Assembly: GCA_001936135.1 (NCBI GenBank)
Contig: CP012815.1
Span: forward strand, 992,001-1,056,000
Direction: 5' to 3'
DNA length: 64,000 nt
From: Saccharomycopsis fibuligera x Saccharomycopsis cf. fibuligera
Lineage: Eukaryota; Ascomycota; Saccharomycetes; Ascoideales; Saccharomycopsidaceae
Part shown: positions 20,255 through 30,400 of the stretch, piece after piece
Layout: every line of letters begins with the position of its first letter
Numbering within the stretch: the first letter of the stretch is position 1
Notes under the pieces: generated by a model
Seen by the model: the letters and a program-made list of their open reading frames with translations, nothing else
What the model was told of the DNA's origin: nothing
The model's database searches: none
Made by a program: the position numbers and the translations under genes

Positions 20255-21325
20255 ATGTACAATCCATATAGCGAGCAAGCCACCTCGTCTACCGCCGACG
20301 TGTTCCCCAAGACTCATGCTAATCCTAGAATCCAACATCCTCAACCTCAACACCCACAGCTGATTCCTGGTGTAGCTCAATATCCTCAACAACAAAATAG
20401 CTTTAGTGGTGCCTCCAGTTATGGCGTTGGCAACGCTGGCGTAGCGCCAGGAGTACCAACAGGATCAATACCGCAACAACAACAACAGCAACAACCAATG
20501 GGATCAATCCAAGGGGCACCTTTCAACAATATATTCAATGATCCAAGGGCAAACCTTGGTTTTCAGGTGGGTCAAAGTGCAATTCAACACGGCCAACAAA
20601 TGATGCAAAATAATTTGAAACCTTACATTGGCCTGGCTTCAGATTTAAAAAACTTATTCAAGGTCTCTAATCAATATGTGTTGAAAAAAATGCTTTTAAT
20701 TCTTTTCCCGTTCAAGCATAGCAGTTGGTCAAGATTGATTTCAAGTAATCCTCATGCTGCTGTTAGTGGCAGATCAGAATCTTTTGAATTGCCAATCAAT
20801 GATATCAATTCTCCGGATTTATATATCCCATTGATGTCATTCATTACTTATATTTTGTTTTGCGCAATTTTTCAAGGTTTGAAAGGGGAATTCCATCCTC
20901 AGTTGTTTGGTTATACTTCATCAATTGTATTCGGTTATCAATTATTGGACTTTTTGGTGTTGAAACTAGGATTGTACTTGTTGAACGTTGAATCAAGTTT
21001 CTGGGACTTGATATCTTACTCAAATTACAAATTCATTCCATTGGTGGTGAGTTTAGTAGCAGATAATTTTCTACGCAGCGGCGCCAAAACTACTGCCTCG
21101 TCAAACAACAACAGTAATTACCCATTGATCTACTGGATACTTTTCAGCTACTTGGATTTTTCGTTCGCGTTTTTTTTAATGAGATCACTAAAACAAGTGT
21201 TTTTAGGTAACGGAGTCAATAACACTACACAAACGGTGACTCAAAAGCAACGACAAAAAAGAATTTACTTTTTGTTTGGTTACTCTTTCCCTTTTCAAAT
21301 GTTGTTGATGTGGTTGTTGCTTTGA
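20255..21325 (+). CDS. YIF1: Yif1, ER-Golgi vesicle membrane protein
   Basis: Yif1 works with Yip1 and Yos1 in COPII vesicle fusion at the Golgi. This copy has 356 residues (S. cerevisiae 314). The cytosolic N-terminus is Pro/Gln-rich with a Q7 run (about 75-81). Next come the family signature around FNDPRANLGFQVGQSAIQHGQQMM and the block NQYVLKKMLLILFPFKHSSW. The C-terminal half has about five hydrophobic segments: LYIPLMSFITYILFCAIFQG, a stretch around YTSSIVFGYQLLDFLVLKLG, FIPLVVSLVADNF, YWILFSYLDFSFAFFL and FLFGYSFPFQMLLMWLLL. The start ATG at 20255 gives MYNPYSEQATS, like yeast MSYNPYAYATSEQ. Confidence 0.92.
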   Translation: MYNPYSEQATSSTADVFPKTHANPRIQHPQPQHPQLIPGVAQYPQQQNSFSGASSYGVGNAGVAPGVPTGSIPQQQQQQQPMGSIQGAPFNNIFNDPRANLGFQVGQSAIQHGQQMMQNNLKPYIGLASDLKNLFKVSNQYVLKKMLLILFPFKHSSWSRLISSNPHAAVSGRSESFELPINDINSPDLYIPLMSFITYILFCAIFQGLKGEFHPQLFGYTSSIVFGYQLLDFLVLKLGLYLLNVESSFWDLISYSNYKFIPLVVSLVADNFLRSGAKTTASSNNNSNYPLIYWILFSYLDFSFAFFLMRSLKQVFLGNGVNNTTQTVTQKQRQKRIYFLFGYSFPFQMLLMWLLL

Positions 21326-22158
21326 AAAAAAGGACTTAACTGATAAAGATGACTTTTGATTGAATAGAATAGTATAAAGTGTATAGTAGCAAGGGTGTGA
21401 TATATAGTATAGTATAGTATGATATTGTATTGTATTGTACTGTATTGTATATATTTTGAAGATTATTAGTTTTTGTATAAATACAATCTACATTTATTTT
21501 TGAGTTTACTGTTAACAAATTGGACAAGCTGGGACTCAGAATTACCTTCTTGTTTATTCTTTTACATTTTTCTTTCTTTTCTCCCACTTTGTTTACTTTT
21601 TACTACAGCGAAAAATGTGAGAGACTTTATCGTGCGGTTTTCAGTAATCAATGTTAATCTCATTACCAAACGATTTATTATAGTATAAAGGCCTGCTTTG
21701 GAAAAACACTTCAAAAAATTTTTAATTAAAGAAGTGTTAAATAAACAACCAATATGACCATGTCGAATTACTTATAGCAGTCTATATAACACTAATTAAT
21801 TCACATTCTCAATGCAAAGTTTCACTCCCGTAGAAGACAATCAGCTACGTACATGTAATACATGCTTGAATATTATTTTTTTTTTTTTTCTTGAACATAG
21901 AGGTCATTATTAACTATACTATACAAATTTCCCTGCACTTATCTAAATAGCATAAGTTGATATTTTTGTATTACCTATAAGATTAGCTTATTAGAGCTTA
22001 GAGTTAATGATAATATATGTAAATTTGCTTTCTGGCTTAACTTGATACATCCTGGGGGTCAATAATATCACATTCACTCAAATTGGTTGTTACAACCATT
22101 CGCTTACTCATCTACTCATTTATTCGTTCATTAAAAAGACTATCTTATCTATATTCAA
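21326..22158. other. Convergent intergenic region YIF1 / KRE28-like
   Basis: 833 bp between two converging stops. It contains a GTATA/GTATT-type microsatellite-like stretch at about 21405-21452 and T14 near 21876. Nothing else is seen. Confidence 0.6.
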
Positions 22159-23580
22159 TTAATTTGTCAAGTTATCTATTATCTCTATAAGTGACTTAAA
22201 TCTCTTTCCTTTTTTACTATTAACAAACTTTTCAAATTGAGAATCGGCATTGACTTGCTCTGTATCATCAGCACTAATACTAAGGATCTCGTATGTTGAC
22301 GATTCATCTTTAGCTAACTGCAATACGCATTTTTGATTTTTTTGGCTTTCTAACTTTATCAGATAAATTTCTTTGGTATTGCTATACTTGCCTTTTTTGA
22401 AATCCAAAGTCTTCAACAAACAAAGTAGTTCAGTTAACCATTGTGACAAATTTTCTCTGTTCTTCAACATTTTTTCTTCGCCGTTTTGTTTACTTTTCTT
22501 CATAATGTTTTCATTCTTGACTCTACTTTCAACAATCTTCATATTTAAGTTTTCGCATTCTTTAGCTAATTTCTGTTTTTCCTCTTCCACTGCTCTCAAT
22601 TCTTCCGTTTGTAATTTAATGCGCTTGACATTTTGTTCTTGTGCTTGGTGCATGTTTTCTACCGTCAATTTGCGCTTTTGTACCAAGCTACTCAAATTCT
22701 TTGATGAGTTAAGAAGCAAATAGTCTTCAAAATTGGAGATTATGCTACTATCTCCATCGCCTTCACTACCTTGCTCTTGTACCACCAGTGAATCATTTTT
22801 AGATTCTTGAATAACTTCACTAAGATCATCCACCATGTGCAAGTTTTCCAATACTTGCCCATCGTTATCGAACCGATTAGCACTGGATTCATAGTATTCG
22901 TTATTTTCTTTCTCCAATTGGCTGATTTCATCCAACATTTGTTTGGACTTGAGGATTGTGGATATGGCCCGTTGATGTAACTTGCGGATCTTGTCATACT
23001 TGGTGTAGTTTTCGTCTAAGCAAACATTAACCTTTTTGAGTAAAGAATCACGCTGCTGTTTTTTCTCTTGTAATTTCTTCTTACTGTTCAAAGTATTAAA
23101 CTTTAAGGCTTCTAATTCTTTCAAAGTTATAAATTTGGAGTTCACCACATTTCGTAAGAACTTTTCCTTTGTGCTTTGCTCCAAGTAGGTGAACTTAATG
23201 TTGGAAAAATATTGATGATATTGCTCGATGATGTTGTTCATGTAGAGTGGATTCGTGAGCTCCTTGAGTAGCTCGTAGCCATTATCTGTGGCTTTACTAT
23301 CACCCTTATTGCTTACATCTTTAGTTTCCTCACCAACAGCATTCTTTTCAATTTCGTTTTCGTTTTGCTTCTTTTTGGATTCATCAGCAGCCTCTAGCAA
23401 TAAAGTTCGCACGTTGGCCAAATAGTCGGACTTGTAAGTAAGTAGCTTGGAGACATCGTGTTTCTCAAGATTCTTATAGGCTAAGTCATAGTCTTTGGAA
23501 AGATCAAGCACTGGGTCAACGTTGAGCTGGCCATTAATTTGTGGGTTGCTGGCGGTTGTGGTAACTGTTTGGGCCGCCAT
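22159..23580 (-). CDS. KRE28: KRE28/Sos7-like kinetochore coiled-coil protein (probable)
   Basis: A 473-residue, strongly coiled-coil protein. Residues around 115-150 (NNIIEQYHQYFSNIKFTYLE and EQSTKEKFLRNVV) fit the signature of the Sos7/Kre28 domain, in which helices around EQ-TKEKFLR are conserved. Kre28/Sos7 partners Spc105/Spc7 (KNL1) in the outer kinetochore. A long coiled coil runs from about 155 to 235, a second from about 295 to 380 after an acidic linker. A short globular C-terminal part (about 385-473) follows. S. cerevisiae Kre28 is 385 residues. Name and role rest on pattern recognition. The gene shares a 915-bp promoter region with UTP20. Confidence 0.6.
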   Translation of the reverse strand: MAAQTVTTTASNPQINGQLNVDPVLDLSKDYDLAYKNLEKHDVSKLLTYKSDYLANVRTLLLEAADESKKKQNENEIEKNAVGEETKDVSNKGDSKATDNGYELLKELTNPLYMNNIIEQYHQYFSNIKFTYLEQSTKEKFLRNVVNSKFITLKELEALKFNTLNSKKKLQEKKQQRDSLLKKVNVCLDENYTKYDKIRKLHQRAISTILKSKQMLDEISQLEKENNEYYESSANRFDNDGQVLENLHMVDDLSEVIQESKNDSLVVQEQGSEGDGDSSIISNFEDYLLLNSSKNLSSLVQKRKLTVENMHQAQEQNVKRIKLQTEELRAVEEEKQKLAKECENLNMKIVESRVKNENIMKKSKQNGEEKMLKNRENLSQWLTELLCLLKTLDFKKGKYSNTKEIYLIKLESQKNQKCVLQLAKDESSTYEILSISADDTEQVNADSQFEKFVNSKKGKRFKSLIEIIDNLTN

Positions 23581-23834
23581 CTTAGTCTATGTCTTGTTTT
23601 AGTTTGGTTTGATCTCAATATTATCGAAGATTTTAACGATTAGGCGTAGATTAGTTGAACAGTTGTTTTTAGTTTAAATTTAGCTTTGCTTTGGAAATAT
23701 GTCTTAGAATGACAGAATAAAAAAAGCTGTCTTTCATCACAAAATTATCGTGAGATTAGTAACGAGTTAAAAGCTGTTGTGTTTTGATATTATTGTCAGT
23801 GAAAAGGTAAACAAACAACGTAAACAAAAGATGC

Positions 23835-23840
23835 ACGTGA
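23835..23840. promoter_or_regulatory. CACGTG E-box upstream of KRE28-like gene
   Basis: CACGTG lies 255 bp upstream of the KRE28-like ATG; this is the core bound by Cbf1/Tye7-type bHLH proteins. TCACGTG also occurs at 38363, 40804 and 46408 in other promoters of this window. Confidence 0.35.
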
Positions 23841-24307
23841 TAATAAACAAACCGAAATAATTTGATTAAGCGCAACACGACGGGTGCAAATACAGAAATC
23901 TATAGATTTGCACTTCACCAGAATGTTGCTAGTGAACAGCTTGTAGCGGTGTGTGTTAAATTGATATAGTTTTTATGGTTCGAGTATCTGGTAGAGTGCC
24001 TTGATCAAGACTTGTATCATTTTTAGCATAATTTCTTACCATATATAAGTATTTTGGAAGAACATTTCAACCAAAATTGTACATCCGAGGTTTTCCAATT
24101 CGCAGTAATAATTTTTTTTTTTTTTAAAAAAGAATCTGTTACTATGGCAGGCGCTATCTTATCACCAATCTGTTCGTCCTTTTGTTCCTTTTTTCAATTT
24201 TTTTTTGTTTTTTGTTTTTATAGCTTTATATTTGTTTCATAGATTATTACTATTATTGCGTTACAATGTTACAACATGCAGCTTGGTGCATGTGTCTCGT
24301 GGGCGTA

Positions 24308-24331
24308 GATGAGATGAGAAAAAAAATTTTT
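24308..24331 (+). promoter_or_regulatory. PAC and RRPE elements of UTP20
   Basis: Two overlapping GATGAG cores (24308-24313, 24313-24318) are followed directly by AAAAATTTTT (24322-24331), about 170 bp before the UTP20 ATG. PAC (GATGAG) plus RRPE (AAAAATTTT) is the classic promoter pair of yeast ribosome-biogenesis genes, which fits UTP20. Confidence 0.7.
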
Positions 24332-24495
24332 TTTTTTCTTTCTTTTTGGTATCAAAAGTCTCTGCATCAGATAATACGAGATATTGCAAGCACGCTCTAT
24401 CTTTACCTTTCTTTATTCCCATAAACACACAAATTAGTGTGCCATTTCTCTGAAAAAACCTGGACTGAATCAATATTTAGAAGGTGGGTTAGATA

Positions 24496-27400
24496 ATGAG
24501 TGGCAAAGTGACAAAGAAGACGACAAAGTCTACGAGGAGATACACCTACGAGTCTTTCAAGCAGAAGCTCGACTCCATATCCATCAACAGTACCACCAGA
24601 TCGCTAAACGCCCAGTTCAAGCACGATGTTAGTGATGATTCTTTCCATTTTAACGAGGCACTTAGTCGTTGGAAAGAAGTGAATCTTTCAAAGAACTTTA
24701 CTGACTTTTGCCGTGACATACACCCATATGTTAACTCTCTTGCACAATTATTATATCACAAGCAAGTTGTTTTTGGTAAACTTAAGCAATATATTGATCT
24801 TCATGACAATATCTCATTGGAGCCTCTTTTGGATTTATTATCCCAATTTGTTCACGATTTGGGAGAAGACTTTATCGAGTTTTACCCCGAGTCCATGAAG
24901 TCTCTCATCAGCTTATTTCTTGATGTAGGGAGTACCAATAGTAATGATACCGTCACTAATCAGTTAATGTCTAACGATAATGTCATACAGTGGTGCTTTA
25001 CTTCGATTGTCTTCATATTCAAGCATTTATCAAAAGTTCTAGTCAAAGATTTACAACCAACTTTAGAAGTGTTTTATCCTTGCTTGATCTTATTCAAAAA
25101 ATTTCATATCCTCAGATTTGTTTCTGAAGCTATATCCTTTTTAATCAAAAAATCACCGGAAAAGTCTGTGAGCAAGTCTCTTGATTTTTTTAAGATCAAG
25201 TTGGACGAGTTGAAATTGGAAAATGAAAAAAGCGCATTGAGAAATTCGTTGCAAATAATATTCACTGAATCAGTGAAAAACGTATCAGGCTCATTTCACT
25301 CCAAAGCATTGAATAACAACTTGAAATTAATATTGAACAAAGCCTTTGATACTGAACATATAAATGGCCAATTTGTCATGGCTTATTGCGATGTTGCTTT
25401 GACTCTTCTTAGTCATGGTGAAGCGGAAAACGTTACTCCAATATATCAAATTTCCATTAACTTTATTAACCAGTTTATCACTGAACACAGCGACAAAATT
25501 GCACAAGATGAAAAATACATCATTGCTGCATTTGAAATCTTGTCAGCATTGTCTTTTGCTGAAGCAGGTTATAAGAATTCAAGCTGGAAGCTATTCGATC
25601 CATGTGTCCGTACATTGATAAAACAGGTCCAATTGAAAGAAAGCAAAGCACAATATTCTTCAAAAATGTACGAAATTATCAGTTATTTCTTCACTATCGT
25701 GTTGAGAAATGCGCCAATGGATTTTCTTGCAAAGTTCCACCCAATCATTTTTCAGTCAATGCTCAAATTGGACAATAGCAAATGGTTCTTGGGTTTTATT
25801 GATACGTCTTTAGCTTTCCAAAAGGAAAAGACTTTAATTTTTGGTTCCAAAATGATTTCTGACTACATTGTGAAACACTGGAAGGATCATAGCAAACAAA
25901 TCAGTTTGTTTTTGACTAATGTCAAGTCTGATGTTTTGGTAGATTTGTCTGCGGGGACAAAATACGCTGGTAATAAGTTATCAGTCAGCATAACGGCAGA
26001 TTTTTACAATAGTTTAATCGAGGACTTGAATAAGCTACTTAATGATCTCAGTGGCGATAGCAGTACGGTAAATGATAGTGTATTGCTTGAAATATACTGG
26101 AGGTTGTTGGTATTGAAATATGCTAGACATTTCAAAGATTATGAAATTTTAGTACAACTATTCCTCAAAATTTTTGATCAGCAGTTTGATTCTTTGTTTG
26201 TTATTGAACTTGCAGGTAACATATTGGATTCTTTATCCAAACAGGATGTTTCCGATACTGATCGTGCAAAACTTTTGCAAAAAATTGTTCAAAAAACGAC
26301 TTACACCGCTTATCAAGAAGACGAGCTCAAATTTATGGAAGATAACAAATTGTTGCAAAGTAATGTCTTTATTCTGGGATTAGCGAATTTTATCAATACA
26401 ATTTCTAAGGATGATAAAAAATCTATTGAGCTTCTCAATACCAACTCTGAAGTTTTGATCTCTTCATTATCTAATTGCTTATTGTTGCCTTCACATGAGA
26501 TTCGTTCCAACGTGTTGGGTCTCATCAGTACCATTTTTATTAAAACAGGCAAAGATGTTTCTGTACTAATCAATAGTGCTCAAACCACGGAAGACGTACC
26601 AATGAATTTGGAACATGGCCGTGACTTAGCGTTGAGAATTAGACAATTAAGTAGCGAGTTTGATAAACCTGATCACAAAGAGCTTGAAAGAATCATTGTT
26701 GTTAAGTGGCTATTTGGATTTTTGAGTAACAAATTTAAACCTGTTTGGGATAGTATACTTGAAAACATTGAGAAGTTTGTCAGTAAGGCTGAGCAACAAG
26801 TTTGGAGCTTGATACAATACTTTTTATACAATCGGTACTCCGATGCTGATAATGAAGTTTTTTTCAAGGCTAAAACCATCAGTGATAGCAACAACGATGA
26901 AAATGGAGAAGGCATTGTTGAAAATGTTGAGCTTGGAATGTTGGATAGCAGAATCACTAGTTTTTACTTTTCTTACAATGAGCGGTTCAGTAATTATTAT
27001 GATTTGAACAGATATTTGGTCAAGTACAGTAACGGTAAAAGGGAAAATACTCAACATTCTACATTTATAAGATTTCAATCTTTGAATTTGTTGTTGAAAG
27101 TACCATCTTTGGCTGAGAAAAAGGCTAGGTTCTTAGTACCGATATTCCTTTCTGATGATACTCAAGCTACTGAAACTTATGGTGAAGATGAAGAAGATGA
27201 CAGTGATTTCAATTCAGCAATTGCCACATGGACCGTAAAGGATAAAAATATCTTGATTGATTTGTTTGGTAAATTTAAAAACATAAAAAATATTTACAAA
27301 TCAGACGAAGTTTATCAGCGTGGTTCAGAGTTGCTTTGTTCAAGAAACGCCCCTATACAAAAGGCTGCATTGAATGTGATCTTGGCGTACAAAGTACCAG

Positions 27401-30400
27401 GTATACGGAAATACGCTGACAATTTGAGAAACATGCTTGATGAGACCTCTTTTAAGGATGAAATAATTACTTTTTTCAACGATAACAGAGCGGAAGATCT
27501 TAATGAAGTCATTGGGGTGATTTTGAGAATTCTTTATGGTAAATCCAAGGTCAGAGTTACCAGTAACTCCAAACAATCCAAAAAGAATTCAATTATCAAA
27601 TTATTAGCTACCTTGCCGGAAAATTTTGTTGTTCAGTTTTTAGAATTGGGCTATGGTGGCATTGACTTTGATTCCTTTTTTAGTAACAAAAATCAGACTG
27701 AAGATGAAGTTTTCGGCACCTTGAGCATAACTGATCGTCTAATGAGACAATTGAGTGGTTTTGTCAATTTGCTCTCTGACTTAATTAGTGAGTTGAAAGC
27801 CAAGTTTCCTAATGTTCTTGAAGCTGCTTTGAAACCATTGGTTTACGCAGTATCGGTTTCTCAGTATTCATCAGATAAAAACAATGGCACCAACACTAAT
27901 TTAGAAAAAGCTTCGAAAAAAGTGAGACAAGTGGGCCTTAAGAATTTGAACAGTTTGTTTGGTCTTTTGCGTAAAGAAAATTATGCCCCAACTGGTGATG
28001 AAGAAGACGACGCTTTGAAACCAAATTTCACCTTCGAGTGGGAAAATTATTTTGATAGCATTTATCAGTTTGTGGTTAAACCAAGACTTGACAAATTCAG
28101 CACTGAAAATTTGCAATCACCATCTTCATTGCTCAAGATTATTGTCTCTTGGGCCAATGTTCCTGAATACACTCAATTTTTGTTTGTGGATGATTTTAAG
28201 CCAACTCGTGCTCTTCTTGAATTATTTGAACATTCTGATTGCAAAAGTTCCGTATTAATTGAACTTTTAAATTTTGCGCTTAACATTGTTTCTTCGGAAA
28301 ACATTGATGAAAATTTTGAAAAAGTTAGATCTTTGGTTATTGCTAGCTCATTGAAAACATTGCCTCAAATATTGACTAATGTCACTGTTACCAAGGATGT
28401 CATTTCTAGAGTTGTTGAATTATTGTTGCTTTTGATTGACAAAAAGTTTGTCCAAGATAACCATACCCTTAAAGTGTTATGTAACACTTTGGTGCATGCC
28501 TTGGATAAATCTACTTTTGAAAATTACAATAACTTGGACTTGATTACCAAAACTAGTATTTTTGTGGCTATTTCCAAATTGCTTTTGATGTTGGAAATTT
28601 CAGAATTTGAAGAAATCAGACCAATTTACGAAACTGCTTCCAAGTCATTCAAGGTGTACGCAGACAAAACTATCCGCGCTGCTTTAGTGGATGTCCTTAG
28701 TGTCATTGGTGGCAAGTTCAATAAGTTTCAGGAGGTCGCTAACATTATTGCTAGTTTGAATTCATACAACACTAAAAGAATCAGTGAACCTGATTTTGAA
28801 AGAAGAATTGACGCCTTTACAGTACTCAATGAGACAAAATGGTCAGTTTTGGATGCTGAACAATGGTATCCTTTGCTTTTCAATTGTCTTTTCTTCATCA
28901 ATGATGAAGAAGAATCTTCAATTAGGTCAAATGCTCGTTTTTCATTAACCAGATTCGTGGATTGTATTGCTGCTAAACCATCCGCCGAAGCAGCTGCCCA
29001 GCATGTGCATTTGTTGAAAGATGTGATTCTTCCAAATTTGCGTGTAGGTATTAGAAGAGACAATGAAAGGGTGCAAAATGAGTACGTTTTGCTCTTGAGT
29101 GCAATTGTTAGCAATGAAAAGTACTACACTGATCTCAATGATATGCAAGTTTTGTTTTTTGGTAAAGACGAAGAAGCTGATTTTTTCCTTAATGTGAATC
29201 ATATTCAGATTCATAGAAGACAAAGAGCAATTAGAAGATCAGTGGCAGTGGGGCCAAAGATTGCGGCTAACAATATCTCTCATTATTTGATTCCAATTAT
29301 TGAAAGATATGTTTATTCTACTGCTGAAACGTCAAGAAATTTGAATGTTGAGGCCATTGATGCTATTGGTCTCTTGACTCGTTATGTTACTTGGAAACAG
29401 TATAAGGCCTTGTTGAAGAGATTTATCTCATATTTGAGAACTAAGAGAGACTTCTTCCGTGATGTTGTTCAATTGGTTGTTGCTGTGAGTAAATCATTGC
29501 AAGTTTCTGTTTACAATAAAGAAATTGCCAGAGATGAGAAAATTCAAGAGGTGGAAGTGAACGAAGCAGAGGCAGACTCAGAAGAAGCACAAGTTGAACT
29601 TGCTAAAGGTATTCATGACAAAGCAGTAATTATTGGTTTGACCAACAACACTGAAGAAATCAGTTCGTTCGTGACTAACCTCTTTCCACAAATGGTGGAA
29701 ATTTTGGATGAACGTAATGAAGATACCGCTACTGAAAAAGTCTCCATCTCCGAGGCCTTAGTGTCTCTTATCTTGTGTCTTCCAGAAGACTTGAAAATTG
29801 TTGAATTGCCAAGTGTCTTGACTAAAGTTGCTCAAATTTTGAGAAGTAGATCTGAGGAATTACGTGACTCGGTAAGAAAATCTTTAGGTAAGATTGTTTC
29901 CAGCTTGGGAACTAAATACTTCAGATTTGTTATTAAAGAGTTAAAATCTGCATTGCGCAGAGGTCCACAGATCCATATTTTGAGTTTCACAGTTCATTCC
30001 TTGTTGGTTATTATGAATCCAATACTCAAGCATGGTGATTTGGATGATTCTGCCGAATTGATCATTGATATTGTTATGGAAGACACTTTCGGTGCGTCTG
30101 CCCAAGAAAAAGAAGCCGAAGGTTATAGTTCCAAAACTAAAGAAGTGAAACATAGCAAGAGTTTTGATACCGCGGAGATTTTGTCTAGCAATATTTCATT
30201 TACCGAATTCAAAGTTTTATTAAACCCAATCAAATTGTTACTTGGTGAACATATTTCATTGAAGACGCAGCACAAGTTGGATGAATTGTTGAGAAGAGTC
30301 ACTTTAGGTGTGAATCATAATCAGGAATCTAAATCTCGTGATGCTTTAGTATTATGTTATGAAATTTTCTGTGATGCTGACAAAATCATGGCTGCCAGAA

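Larger units (their letters stand above)
23581..24495. other. KRE28-like / UTP20 divergent promoter region
   Basis: 915 bp between divergent starts. It holds the CACGTG and PAC/RRPE elements listed separately, and several A/T runs. No RNA gene seen. Confidence 0.6.

Noticed and set aside
22100-24000. Centromere next to the kinetochore genes
   Set aside because: No inverted-repeat-flanked core or long gene-free region is present; kinetochore genes need not be near centromeres.
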